Shown here: positions 13,957-21,860 of the stretch, piece after piece
Numbering within the stretch: position 1 is the first letter of the stretch
Layout of the letters: each line of letters starts with the position of its first letter
Virus record (IMG/VR): IMGVR_UViG_3300025669_000174
Coordinates: 1-25,833 of that record
DNA length: 25,833 nucleotides
From: a virus
Reading direction: 5' to 3' (one strand)
Program-made: the position numbers and the translations under genes
The notes under the pieces: generated by a model
Seen by the model: the letters and a program-made list of their open reading frames with translations, nothing else
Databases searched by the model: none
What the model was told of the DNA's origin: nothing

Positions 13957-13979
13957 CTTACTAACTTAACGCTAAAACT

Positions 13980-14426
13980 ATGCCAGCATTTGAAATTATC
14001 GCCGATGGCGGTGACACAGCAAATGTCAAAGAGGTGACTGTTGCTTCAATAACAGCATCTGCAGGCGATCTATTAGAATTAGAAGTTGGAGCAACAGCAT
14101 GGACTGTTGCAGCTGCTACTACAGAGAATTGGCAACGATTAGGAATCCTTATGGGAGACTTAACAACTGCTGATACTACTGCAGAAGTTAAAGAATTATC
14201 AGATGGTATGACAATTCGAGCAACTTCAACCAACAACAGTTCGACATCAGACAATGGTGATCGAATGGTTCTATCTTCAAAAAGTGCAGTGAATAACACT
14301 GGCACTGACAGTACAGCCGAAGAAGCTGTTTTCATTCAAGAAAACGCATCTGGAGTCACTGGAGACAAGAAGATTACAGGTCGCTTCATTCTTGGTGGAC
14401 AAGGCGTTAATCCTGATGCCGCTTAA
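13980..14426 (+). CDS. Capsid decoration-like protein
   Basis: A 148-residue protein, beta-rich, Ala/Thr/Gly-rich, without Cys, between scaffold and major capsid genes. Sequences of this style (FEIIADGGDTANVKEVTVASI... KKITGRFILGGQG) and place are typical of small head-decoration or stabilising proteins that bind the mature capsid. There is no Shine-Dalgarno; a CTAACTTA-like stretch precedes the start, as it does for the major capsid gene. Role assigned by context. Confidence 0.5.
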   Translation: MPAFEIIADGGDTANVKEVTVASITASAGDLLELEVGATAWTVAAATTENWQRLGILMGDLTTADTTAEVKELSDGMTIRATSTNNSSTSDNGDRMVLSSKSAVNNTGTDSTAEEAVFIQENASGVTGDKKITGRFILGGQGVNPDAA

Positions 14427-14439
14427 TAAAAACTAACTT

Positions 14440-15435
14440 ATGAGTCTTACAATAGGAAAAGCTGCAGATCTTATTAACAAAGCTGTTAATAAAATCTGGC
14501 TCAAGGCTAGCGAGAAAGGTACAGAAGATTTCAAGAAGTATGCCGGAGTAGAAACCGGAGTAACAGATTACTACTTCAAAGATTCTTCACTTTCTGGATT
14601 AGGTTATGCGTCTAGGATTATAGAGGATGCTGTAATTACAGAACAGACACCAGTACAAGGTTTTGATCAAACTTATACTCAAGTAAACTACGGATCTTTT
14701 ATGTCGTTTTCCGAGAAAATGTGGAAATTCGGTATAAAGAAACGTGATCTTGAGAAGGTAACGAACGAAGCTTTCGCTGCGTGTTCTGACTTACGTGAAC
14801 AACTTTTCGCAGAAAGATTAGAGAATGCTTTTGCAACTTCTTACACTCATTCCGATGAGGGTGGAAATTTCTCAGTAGCTACTGCAGGTGGAAACACTGT
14901 AGAGCTGATCTCTAATTCTCAAACACGAGAAGACGGTGGAACGGTAAATAATAACCGTATCACTGATGGCACGACTGTAAATATGGCACTCGACTACGCC
15001 GGTTTGAAGGCTGCTCATAGGACTGCTTCTTTAATGAAGAGCCCTAAGGGTAAACCTTTGAACATAAATCTTGACACTATCGTAGTTGCACGTGGTTCCG
15101 CGAATCACTTCAAAGCAATCGAATTGCTTGGTGCAATTAAGAAGGGCAAGATGCCAGAATCCTTTGACAACGATGGCGCGGGTGTAATGGGGTATCAAAT
15201 ACTCCCATTAGCACACTGGGTAAGCAACACTGGTTATTGGTATATGATCGATTCCGCTCAAAAGAGTGGTCGTTATCCTTCATTGATGTACTTTGAAGCT
15301 CAAGGTATTCAAAAAGAAGGCCCTAACATTGTCTTTAAGACAGGTCAAATCCAACACAAAGCCAGCATGTGGTTTGCTTATGGTCACAATGACTATCGCA
15401 ATATTGTCGGTTCAAAAGGAACAGACGCCGCTTAA
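14440..15435 (+). CDS. Major capsid protein (HK97-like fold expected)
   Basis: A 331-residue protein at the canonical site after scaffold and decoration genes. Features fit an HK97-type capsid subunit: an N-terminal helical arm (IGKAADLINKAVNKIW), a long helix with acidic and basic residues (RDLEKVTNEAFAACSDLREQLFAERLENAF), a glycine-rich loop region, LDTIVVARGSANHF and a C-terminal strand region (KASMWFAYGHNDYRNIVGSKG). About 330 residues is a usual length. Stop at 15435 is followed by hairpins. Fold is inferred; structure prediction would be decisive. Confidence 0.75.
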   Translation: MSLTIGKAADLINKAVNKIWLKASEKGTEDFKKYAGVETGVTDYYFKDSSLSGLGYASRIIEDAVITEQTPVQGFDQTYTQVNYGSFMSFSEKMWKFGIKKRDLEKVTNEAFAACSDLREQLFAERLENAFATSYTHSDEGGNFSVATAGGNTVELISNSQTREDGGTVNNNRITDGTTVNMALDYAGLKAAHRTASLMKSPKGKPLNINLDTIVVARGSANHFKAIELLGAIKKGKMPESFDNDGAGVMGYQILPLAHWVSNTGYWYMIDSAQKSGRYPSLMYFEAQGIQKEGPNIVFKTGQIQHKASMWFAYGHNDYRNIVGSKGTDAA

Positions 15436-15492
15436 CAGCCTTGATATTTGGAGTGTTATCACAGCTCTTTTACTCAATGTGGTAGAAGTTAT

Positions 15493-15567
15493 GGGGTTCT
15501 TCTCTAAAAACCCCAATCTAATTAATTCAGATGAGAACGCTTTAAGGAAATTAGCAGGGCATGCTAA
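15493..15567 (+). terminator. Hairpins between capsid and fibre genes
   Basis: First hairpin GGGGTT (15493-15498) with AACCCC (15509-15514), loop 10 nt, followed by AT-rich DNA but no clean T-run. Second hairpin ATTAGCA (15550-15556) with TGCTAAT (15562-15568) and a 5-nt loop. Together they may attenuate transcription after the capsid gene or protect its mRNA end. A strong terminator is not shown. Confidence 0.4.
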
Positions 15568-15606
15568 TCCAAACCGAAGGCTACTCGTCTTAGAAAGGTC
15601 AAAAAT

Positions 15607-15840
15607 ATGCCAACAATAGATACAAATCCCTTCACAGGGATACGAAACCTGAACTTAAAGGAAGGTATACTTAGGTTTGCCGATACTTTTAGTTCAAACC
15701 CTGTATCAAACGATACAGCAGGATATAGTCTCTACATCAATAGCTCAGGAAGTCTAGTTTATTGGGATGGTTCTACAACAACAACTCTTGGTGCTGCAGG
15801 TGCTGTCTCAAACTTTAGTCTAAATGATGCATACGACGAT
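15607..15840 (+). CDS. Fibre-like structural protein, exon 1
   Basis: Codes the first 78 residues (MPTIDTNPFTGIRNLNLKEG... SLNDAYDD) of a protein completed by exon 2. An AAAGG about 8 nt upstream supports the start. The naive frame stops at a TAA (15841-15843) that lies in the intron. The N-terminus resembles the anchor of beta-rich phage fibre or head-fibre proteins, with a SGSLVYWDGSTTTTLG stretch, and SLNDAYDD is the conserved-looking hinge where the intron sits. The joined protein is 554 residues. Location after the capsid gene allows a head fibre or tail fibre. Confidence 0.75.
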
Positions 15841-15926
15841 TAATTCTAGTTGTCGAAAAATCTTCTCTGATTAATGGGGAAAGTCCTGAAGAGGATAACC
15901 CTCAAGAACCTTTACATCAAAATAGC

Positions 15927-15955
15927 TTGTATTCGTCCACTACTGAGTGTATAAT
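15927..15955 (+). promoter_or_regulatory. Promoter for the intron LAGLIDADG gene
   Basis: TTGTAT (15927-15932), 17-bp spacer, perfect TATAAT (15950-15955). The ATG at 15964 begins 8 bases after the -10 box, so the transcript would have almost no leader. This region is also part of P6 of the intron. Confidence 0.5.
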
Positions 15956-15963
15956 AAGATTAT

Positions 15964-16398
15964 ATGAATAAATATGAATTATCTTATTTTGCTGGTTTAA
16001 TGGATGGAGAGGGATGTTTCAATATAAACTTCAATAAGAAGAGAAACACCTATCAAGCTCGCCTTACTATGTCTAACACTGATACTAATTTAGTTGAGTG
16101 GTGTAGAGATAGAGTCGGTGGTAAAATATACCTCCGCAAAAAATATGCTGTTCACCATAAAGATAAATATGAGTGGATGTCGTGGGGCGATAAAGATACA
16201 TTATTAAAGTTACTACAAGAGACACTTCCGTTTCTTGTAGGAAAACGTGAGCAGTGTAAAACTCTAATTCGTTTTCAGAAAACCTTGAATAGAAAAGGTG
16301 AAAATAAAAGAATTAAAGAGTCTGACAAAAAGCAACGTGAATTACTTTATAAACGTATTAAAATTTTGAATGCTAATGGGCTTGCAACGACTGAGTGA
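15964..16398 (+). CDS. LAGLIDADG homing endonuclease (intron-encoded, single motif)
   Basis: A 144-residue protein with one LAGLIDADG motif near the N-terminus (LSYFAGLMDGEG, residues 6-17, with the catalytic acidic residue), followed by the usual beta-rich DNA-binding saddle (NINFNKKRNTYQARLTMSNTD) and a basic C-terminus. One motif implies a homodimer cutting a near-palindromic site. The gene sits in the P6 loop, and its last codons and TGA stop form the P7 and P3 strands of the ribozyme, so gene and ribozyme share bases. Such enzymes cut intron-less alleles and copy the intron into them. It may also have maturase activity, which cannot be judged here. Confidence 0.85.
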   Translation: MNKYELSYFAGLMDGEGCFNINFNKKRNTYQARLTMSNTDTNLVEWCRDRVGGKIYLRKKYAVHHKDKYEWMSWGDKDTLLKLLQETLPFLVGKREQCKTLIRFQKTLNRKGENKRIKESDKKQRELLYKRIKILNANGLATTE

Positions 16399-16495
16399 GA
16401 AGACCCTTAAAAGGGAAGCGACAGTCTGAACTCTACGTATAACAATATGAAGGTAGAGAGAGAAACCCGAAGAGGTTTCTCCGCACATTAAAAAC

Positions 16496-16524
16496 TTGAT
16501 TTATTACGAAGATGGTACTATAAT
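16496..16524 (+). promoter_or_regulatory. Promoter for the intron HNH gene
   Basis: TTGATT (16496-16501), 17-bp spacer, perfect TATAAT (16519-16524). The ATG at 16531 is seven bases after the -10 box, exactly where transcription should start, predicting a leaderless mRNA. Confidence 0.6.
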
Positions 16525-16530
16525 GTTTAT

Positions 16531-17061
16531 ATGGTAAAAGGCAGTAAACATACAAAAGAATCATTAAGGAAAATAAGTATTAGTCAATCTAATCGCAATA
16601 TTGTAGCTTGGAATAAAGGTACAAAAGGGATTATGAAAGCTAATAAAACATCTTTTAGCAAAGGACATACTCCTCCTCATAAAGGGGAGAAGTTACGACC
16701 TGAAGCTATAGAGAATATTCGAAAAGCACATCTTCTAAGTAATAAGGGTAAAGGAAAAAACCATTATAATTGGAAAGGTGGAATCACTGAAGAAAATCAC
16801 AAAATAAGAACTTCGGTGGCATATAGAGAATTTAGAATGGGAGTATTAAGAAGAGATAGATTTACTTGTATAAAATGTGGTTATAAAAGTAAAGGAAGTC
16901 AATGTAAAGACATTGTAGTAGACCACATAAAGCCATTCTCCCTTTATCCAAAATTACGTCTCGTTATATCTAACGGGCGTACCTTATGTAAAAAATGTGA
17001 TTATAAATATGGGTATAACTATCATAGGGATAAAAATAAAATCAAGTTTAATGTGAAGTAA
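16531..17061 (+). CDS. HNH homing endonuclease with NUMOD3-like repeats (intron-encoded)
   Basis: A 176-residue protein. Residues about 7-70 hold NUMOD3-like DNA-binding repeats (HTKESLRKISISQSNRN and RPEAIENIRKAHLLSNKGK), the usual targeting module of phage HNH endonucleases. The nuclease domain has CIKC (113-116), VDHIKPF (D131, H132), SNGR (N148) and CKKC (153-156). The His that usually follows the last Cys is Asp157, so the enzyme may be an HNN/HND-type variant or weakened. The gene occupies the segment between P9.1 and the 3' splice site, ending 8 nt before the intron end. It is a second endonuclease in the same intron. Confidence 0.85.
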   Translation: MVKGSKHTKESLRKISISQSNRNIVAWNKGTKGIMKANKTSFSKGHTPPHKGEKLRPEAIENIRKAHLLSNKGKGKNHYNWKGGITEENHKIRTSVAYREFRMGVLRRDRFTCIKCGYKSKGSQCKDIVVDHIKPFSLYPKLRLVISNGRTLCKKCDYKYGYNYHRDKNKIKFNVK

Positions 17062-17069
17062 CAAAATTG

Positions 17070-18500
17070 GGAAGTACAATTACTGTTGATACCGGGACTA
17101 TTACTCTTGATGCTAATATCACAGCCCCAGCCCTTACGATTTCACAATCTGGGTCTGGTGGAGATATTCTAGGTACAGCAAGTACGTGGTCTGTTTCTAA
17201 AGCCGGTGTAGGTGTGTTTACTAAGCTCGACTTACTAGACAATGAACCAATCGAATTTGGAACTGGAAATGATGCAACGATTCAATGGAACGGGTCATTA
17301 TTGAATGTTGCAGGTGCAACAGACTTCGATGACGCTGTAACTACACAAGGTACACTCACAGTAGGAACTACATTTGTCGTAACTGGTGGAGCTGGTTCTG
17401 ATGCTATTACACTTACTGCAGGAGACGTTCAGATTTCTGATGGGTCTCTTAATGTAGTGGATGGAGATACTGGTAATACAGTAACTGTTACAAATAACAC
17501 TCATAGTACTGGTTCAGCTACTACTGGTGGTGTTGTAGAATTTCAATCTACATCACTTACTACTGGTGCTTTACTTAATCTTGAGTTAACTGAAGCTACA
17601 TTAAACGGTGGACAATACCTCCGTGCGTATGATGTAACTGGAACAGAAGATGTCTTCACTCTCGGTGAAGATGGTGCAATTGTTATTAAGGGTAATGCTG
17701 CAGGCACAAACTCAATCACAATAACAGCAGGTGATATTACTCTAACTTCTGGGCACATTGTTCAGACTGCAGGTGATTTCACAATGACAGTTGGTGATGC
17801 ATTACTAAGTGATGGATCATTAACAATCATAGATGCTGATAATGCAAATACTGTTGCTGTAACTAACAACACTATTACTACAGCTGATTTAATGGATGTT
17901 AATTCAACATCTATATCAACTGGAGCTTTAGCTAAGTTCAATGCGAACGCAGCTGCTCACGATGGTGAAGTTCTTGAAGTTATCTCTGCTGGAGACACAA
18001 CAAGTACACCTGTCGGTATTTCAGTTTCTATCCCATCTGTAACTACAGGTGCTGCTAGAGGACTTGAAGTAACTATGGCAGGTGCTACAACAACCGCTAA
18101 AGGTATTGTGGTAACTATGGATGCAATCACTACTGGTGATATGCTTTACCTCGATAACGGTGGAGCATCAATGACTGGTGATGGTAAGTTCATTAATTGT
18201 AACGATGACAATGCTTCTGTATTTGCTGTCGCTGCTGGTGGTAATACAACTATCGCTGGTACGTTAGCTGTAACAGGACAAATCACTGCTGCTGCTGGAG
18301 TTCAAGGCATCTTAGGTACAACTGCTGACTTAACAGTCACAACACCTACAAGTGCAGAATTTGATACTGCCTTCGGAGCTGGGAACAAAACCAAAGGTGG
18401 ATTTACAGGAGTAGTTGAAGATAGTTCGTCAGGAGTAACATATCTTGTTGCATCTGATGGTACTACATGGCACTTCGCTCTTATGACTGCTGCCGGTTAA
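17070..18500 (+). CDS. Fibre-like structural protein, exon 2
   Basis: Contributes residues 79-554 of the spliced protein, beginning GSTITVDTGTITLDA. A TTG at 17067 could act as a start but lies in the intron and is not needed. The sequence is rich in Thr, Gly, Ala and Asp and contains internal repeats: SDGSLNVVDGDTGNTVTVTNN recurs later as SDGSLTIIDADNANTVAVTNN, and GDITLTSGHIVQ-like units recur, the pattern of a beta-solenoid or trimeric fibre shaft. The C-terminus (VTYLVASDGTTWHFALMTAAG) looks like a compact tip. A virion surface fibre is likely, host-receptor binding is inference. Confidence 0.75.
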   Translation, partial: GSTITVDTGTITLDANITAPALTISQSGSGGDILGTASTWSVSKAGVGVFTKLDLLDNEPIEFGTGNDATIQWNGSLLNVAGATDFDDAVTTQGTLTVGTTFVVTGGAGSDAITLTAGDVQISDGSLNVVDGDTGNTVTVTNNTHSTGSATTGGVVEFQSTSLTTGALLNLELTEATLNGGQYLRAYDVTGTEDVFTLGEDGAIVIKGNAAGTNSITITAGDITLTSGHIVQTAGDFTMTVGDALLSDGSLTIIDADNANTVAVTNNTITTADLMDVNSTSISTGALAKFNANAAAHDGEVLEVISAGDTTSTPVGISVSIPSVTTGAARGLEVTMAGATTTAKGIVVTMDAITTGDMLYLDNGGASMTGDGKFINCNDDNASVFAVAAGGNTTIAGTLAVTGQITAAAGVQGILGTTADLTVTTPTSAEFDTAFGAGNKTKGGFTGVVEDSSSGVTYLVASDGTTWHFALMTAAG

Positions 18501-18501
18501 C

Positions 18502-18587
18502 ATTCAGGTTTTTGAATCTAGGGAGAAGTTCTTTCTCCTTAGTACAAAGGTCTTAATATAAAAAAATAAAGAAGTTAGTCACTTCTT
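18502..18587 (+). terminator. Three hairpins after the fibre gene
   Basis: ATTCA/TGAAT (18502-18517); GGAGAA/TTCTCC (18522-18538), extendable outward by three pairs including a G-T; and AAGAAGT/ACTTCTT (18569-18587) behind an A-run. None has a clean T-run on the plus strand, so partial termination or mRNA-end protection is more likely than a strong stop. The 116-nt gap holds no gene. Confidence 0.4.
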
Positions 18588-18616
18588 ATAAACTAATAAA
18601 CTTAAATATAAAAAAG

Positions 18617-18997
18617 ATGACAGGAGAATTATTCCCAGTTATAAATGGCTCAATAGCTACTGTAGCTGCAGCAGACGCAGCAAAAGTAAAGATTGGTGAC
18701 GCAAGTGCTGTAACAATACAATTCACTCGCGCAGATCATGATTCAGGAAGTAGTAACTTCGAAGTTGAAGTTTCAAACGATGGTACAAATTGGGTTGTAT
18801 ATAACAAATTGATTACAAATGCTACGAATACAAATGGAGAAACATTATTGAGAGCAGCTGCTCCAACACTTTCGTCTGATACAAGTGAAGTACATACAAT
18901 ATCACCTGAAGATTCATTCCAGTATCTTCGAGTATCTTACGTACGTACTACTGATGGAACTACCGATTGTGATGTCTGGGTACAAAGACGACAATAA
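18617..18997 (+). CDS. Hypothetical beta-rich structural protein
   Basis: A 126-residue protein of beta-sandwich character (AAKVKIGDASAVTIQFTRADHD, FEVEVSNDGTNWVVYNK), rich in Thr, Ser and Asp, ending VWVQRRQ. The SNDGTNWVVY stretch is common in phage virion beta-domains. Between the fibre and adaptor genes, it is probably a minor virion component. No Shine-Dalgarno; an A-rich tract precedes the ATG. Confidence 0.55.
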   Translation: MTGELFPVINGSIATVAAADAAKVKIGDASAVTIQFTRADHDSGSSNFEVEVSNDGTNWVVYNKLITNATNTNGETLLRAAAPTLSSDTSEVHTISPEDSFQYLRVSYVRTTDGTTDCDVWVQRRQ

Positions 18998-19010
18998 TTA
19001 ATACAACACG

Positions 19011-20408
19011 ATGAAACCAACAATACGAACAAATAATTCAAATGTTGGTATAGAGGTTTTTATTCTGAATCCAGACTTAAAAAACCTTGAATCAACATAT
19101 CTAACAGCCGATGCGGCTGCTAGTGCATCGTCATTCACAGTACAACGTGGTACTGGATTTAGTGCTAATACATATATCGTTGCTGATTACAAAACAGAAT
19201 ACGCTGAATTGTTATTAGTTGGTGCATCTGCAGCCACAACACTATCTAGCATTTCACCATCTACTAGCTACGCTCATACACAAGATACAGAAGTACGATT
19301 CATCCCATATAATATGGTAGAGATTTATACCTCATCTGATGATTCTACGTATTCGCTCTTGACAACAGTTGCTATTCAACCAGACAAAGATAAAACAATA
19401 TATCTTCATACAACTGGTACTGCCGCTACATACTACAAAATACGTTTCAAGAATAGTACGGACACGACATATTCCCCATACTCTGATTCATTACTTGGAT
19501 CTGGGTTTGGTGACAATACTGTTTACTCAGTTAAGAAACGTGCATTAGGTAAAACAAACGAAAAGATTGGTAATGTTATTACCGATGAATACCTCAATGA
19601 CGAACTATGGGAAGCAAGGCGTATAGTACACGACTCATTAAAACGCTGGTCATTTAGACAAGAATTCCAATATGATCTTGGAACAGTATCAGCAGGAGAA
19701 CGTTCAGTCACAACTCCAACTAATCTACAAGATCGTAATACAACTAAAAACATTAGCGCAATACATATTGGTACTGAGGAGAATATGACAACCATGACAA
19801 AGCGTGAATGGGACGAGGAATATGAAGGAGTTGCAGTTACAACAGTAGCGACACAAACAGCATCCGGGGATACTACACTCGTACTTGCAGACACCGCAGA
19901 CCTTGAAGACAGTGGAACAGTTGCTATTTGGACATCTGGATCAAAGAACAGTATTACATACACATCAAAGGATGATGCTACTAATACACTTTCTGGAGTA
20001 CCAGCATCTGGGACTGGATCAATTGATGCAACTCACGTAGTTGGAACGAATACATGGCAAAATGGTAACTTTGGTTTACCACTTCAATTCACTGTATTTG
20101 AAAATACAATCTACTTTGATGTTGCAGTTGGCGAATCATATCATGGAGAAAACATTTGGATTGATTACTACAAAGCAGTAGTTGCAAACGATTCTGATGC
20201 AGATACATTCGATGAACCAATGTATGACTTTTATGTTAATTACCTCATCTACTCTATTCGAAAAGCTCGTAATCAAGGAGTGAGTTCTGACTCTGATCCT
20301 GATTATAAATTATTCAGTATAGGAATTGCACGTATGATGAAGAATGAAGTATCAAATCAAAAGATAAGACTCATACCACAATATCCAAGATATAAACGAA
20401 CAAAATAA
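19011..20408 (+). CDS. Head-tail adaptor-like structural protein with beta insertions
   Basis: A 465-residue protein. The N-terminal ~165 residues are beta-rich (YTSSDDSTYSLLTTVAIQ). From about residue 185 a helical adaptor-like part appears (ITDEYLNDELWEARRIVHDSLKRW), then beta domains with TASGDTTLVLADTADLEDSG, and a C-terminal helical end (DFYVNYLIYSIRKARNQG) finishing in a basic tail. Helical connector elements of this type occur in gp4- or gp11-like ring proteins that seat the tail on the portal. The stop and next start overlap (TAATG). The mixture is unusual for a plain adaptor; the assignment rests on helices and gene order. Confidence 0.5.
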   Translation: MKPTIRTNNSNVGIEVFILNPDLKNLESTYLTADAAASASSFTVQRGTGFSANTYIVADYKTEYAELLLVGASAATTLSSISPSTSYAHTQDTEVRFIPYNMVEIYTSSDDSTYSLLTTVAIQPDKDKTIYLHTTGTAATYYKIRFKNSTDTTYSPYSDSLLGSGFGDNTVYSVKKRALGKTNEKIGNVITDEYLNDELWEARRIVHDSLKRWSFRQEFQYDLGTVSAGERSVTTPTNLQDRNTTKNISAIHIGTEENMTTMTKREWDEEYEGVAVTTVATQTASGDTTLVLADTADLEDSGTVAIWTSGSKNSITYTSKDDATNTLSGVPASGTGSIDATHVVGTNTWQNGNFGLPLQFTVFENTIYFDVAVGESYHGENIWIDYYKAVVANDSDADTFDEPMYDFYVNYLIYSIRKARNQGVSSDSDPDYKLFSIGIARMMKNEVSNQKIRLIPQYPRYKRTK

Positions 20409-21859
20409 TGTCAGAAGAATCATTACCAGTAATACCACTTAGAGACTTTGCATCAGGTGTTTACCGTTCTAAGGAAATATCAGAATACATGCGTCCACTC
20501 AATTCAGTAGAATTAGGCATAAATTGTCACTTCGATTCAAAAGGAGCGATACGTGGTCGTCTAGGATACACAGCACTTGGAGATCAAATAGTATCTGATA
20601 AAAACATACTTGGATTGTATGACTTTAGAGATGCAGGAGCCGGAACAAATAATCAAGCACTAGCAGTTGTATCTGATGGAACGAACAATGACATTTATTA
20701 CAACAATTCAGGTACATGGACTAAGACACTCGAAGACGATACGAAGGATCTAAAGACTCGGTTCGCAACATTCTCTGATTTAGTAATACGTGTTAATGGT
20801 ACAGACAATGCTAAGTCATGGAACGGGAACCCAGCTACAGCTTGGGCCACAACAGGAGGAAACCTTGATATTGGAGATGCACCAGTTGGTCATTTAGTTG
20901 AAGTATACAAATCAAGACTTTATATAGGGAATAATACTGATCGTCTCTACTACTCATCCATACCAAACTCATCTGGAGTTGTTACATGGACAGTAGCATC
21001 TGATTTTGTAGACATTAATCCGAATGATGGAGATAACTTTACCGCATTGAAACGATATGGATTAGAACTTCTTACATTCAAAAAGAATTATATCTACAGA
21101 TGGCGTGGAGTTGAAGGAACAGATCCTGATCCATTAATCTCAATAGGAACATGGTCACAGGAAAGTGTTGTAGAAACAAAGATGGGTATTATGTATCACA
21201 ACCCTAACGGCATATATGTATATGCAGGTGGGTACCCAAATGAAATATCACGACCAATATCTGATTTCATAGATAACGTATCCTCAAGTGAATATGGAAG
21301 TGTCGCTTCATGGGAAGACGGAGACCATGCTTACTTCTCAGTAGGTGATGTGACGCTTAGTGGCGTTACATTTACCAACGTAGTATTGCGATACACAATC
21401 TCAAGTCAAGTATGGACTATATATTCAACAGCAGATCGAATGAGAATTGGAACACGATATATCAGCGGTACAACTGATTCACGAATAGTAGGTGGATCTG
21501 ATGGGTATGTTCATACATGGAACTCTGGGAATACAGACAACACCACAGGGATCTCGTATCAACTTGTAACTGGATATTACGAAGTTGGAGCAATAGCATC
21601 CGCCACATCAACAATTAATAAGTTAGCAACCATCGCATCAAAAGCTCAAGGAATGAAAATAGCATTCCAAGTAGATGATGAAGAACGATGGCATCCAATA
21701 GGACAGATTAGAAAATACATTACAATCTTTGGAAGTAGTGATGTAAATATTAAAGGTCATAGAGTCCGATTCAAACTTCTAGGAGTCACATCAGCAGAAC
21801 AATGGATATTCGAAGGGATAGAAATATTAAGAGGAGTTAGAAGCGGAGTAATTAAATAG
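20408..21859 (+). CDS. Tail nozzle-like protein (beta-propeller type)
   Basis: A 483-residue protein that starts with LRDFASGVY..., followed by repeated blades each with short beta strands and aromatic-Gly turns (LYIGNNTDRLYYSS, ILGLYDFRDAG, IYVYAGGYPNEI, RYTISSQVWTIYS). Proteins of this length and shape just after an adaptor match the nozzle of short-tailed phages (T7 gp12 or P22 gp10 type), which ends the DNA channel. The C-terminal part (GHRVRFKLLGVTSAEQWIFEGIEIL) is a conserved-looking beta domain. It is coupled to the previous gene and ends one base before the next start. Confidence 0.6.
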   Translation: MSEESLPVIPLRDFASGVYRSKEISEYMRPLNSVELGINCHFDSKGAIRGRLGYTALGDQIVSDKNILGLYDFRDAGAGTNNQALAVVSDGTNNDIYYNNSGTWTKTLEDDTKDLKTRFATFSDLVIRVNGTDNAKSWNGNPATAWATTGGNLDIGDAPVGHLVEVYKSRLYIGNNTDRLYYSSIPNSSGVVTWTVASDFVDINPNDGDNFTALKRYGLELLTFKKNYIYRWRGVEGTDPDPLISIGTWSQESVVETKMGIMYHNPNGIYVYAGGYPNEISRPISDFIDNVSSSEYGSVASWEDGDHAYFSVGDVTLSGVTFTNVVLRYTISSQVWTIYSTADRMRIGTRYISGTTDSRIVGGSDGYVHTWNSGNTDNTTGISYQLVTGYYEVGAIASATSTINKLATIASKAQGMKIAFQVDDEERWHPIGQIRKYITIFGSSDVNIKGHRVRFKLLGVTSAEQWIFEGIEILRGVRSGVIK

Positions 21860-21860
21860 T

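Larger units (their letters stand above)
15841..17069 (+). ncRNA. Group I intron carrying two homing endonuclease genes
   Basis: Self-splicing RNA elements can be drawn. P1: exon CGACGAT (15834-15840) pairs with GTTGTCG (15849-15855), ending in the required U-G at the splice site. P3: TCTTCTC (15861-15867) with GAGAAGA (16397-16403). P4/P5: TGGGG...GTCCT/AGGAT...CCCTCA (15875-15913 region). P6: CAAG with CTTG (16381-16384 side). P7: GACTG (16389-16393) with CAGTC (16422-16426). P8: CCCTT/AAGGG (16404-16415). P9: CTCTAC/GTAGAG (16431-16458). P9.1: GAGAAACC/GGTTTCTC (16460-16481). P10: TTCT (15844-15847) with exon GGAA (17070-17073). The last intron base is G17069. Splicing restores DAYDD-GSTITVD in frame. 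Confidence 0.9.

Noticed and set aside
13961-14335. Minus-strand frame opposite the decoration-like gene, and other long antisense frames in 19500-25100
   Set aside because: They are mirror frames of Thr/Ala-rich coding DNA with no start signals and they lie inside well-supported plus-strand genes.
15436-15619. Plus-strand frame overlapping the capsid gene end and running to the fibre start
   Set aside because: It starts inside the capsid gene in another frame, has no ribosome site, and its composition is that of an intergenic hairpin region.
16399-17069. Second, separate group I intron around the HNH gene
   Set aside because: The segment after P9.1 is almost entirely coding sequence, with no second P3-P7 core, so one intron with two genes is simpler.
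17067-17069. TTG start for a free-standing gene at 17067
   Set aside because: It lies in the last three intron bases, has no ribosome site, and the spliced frame explains the same protein.
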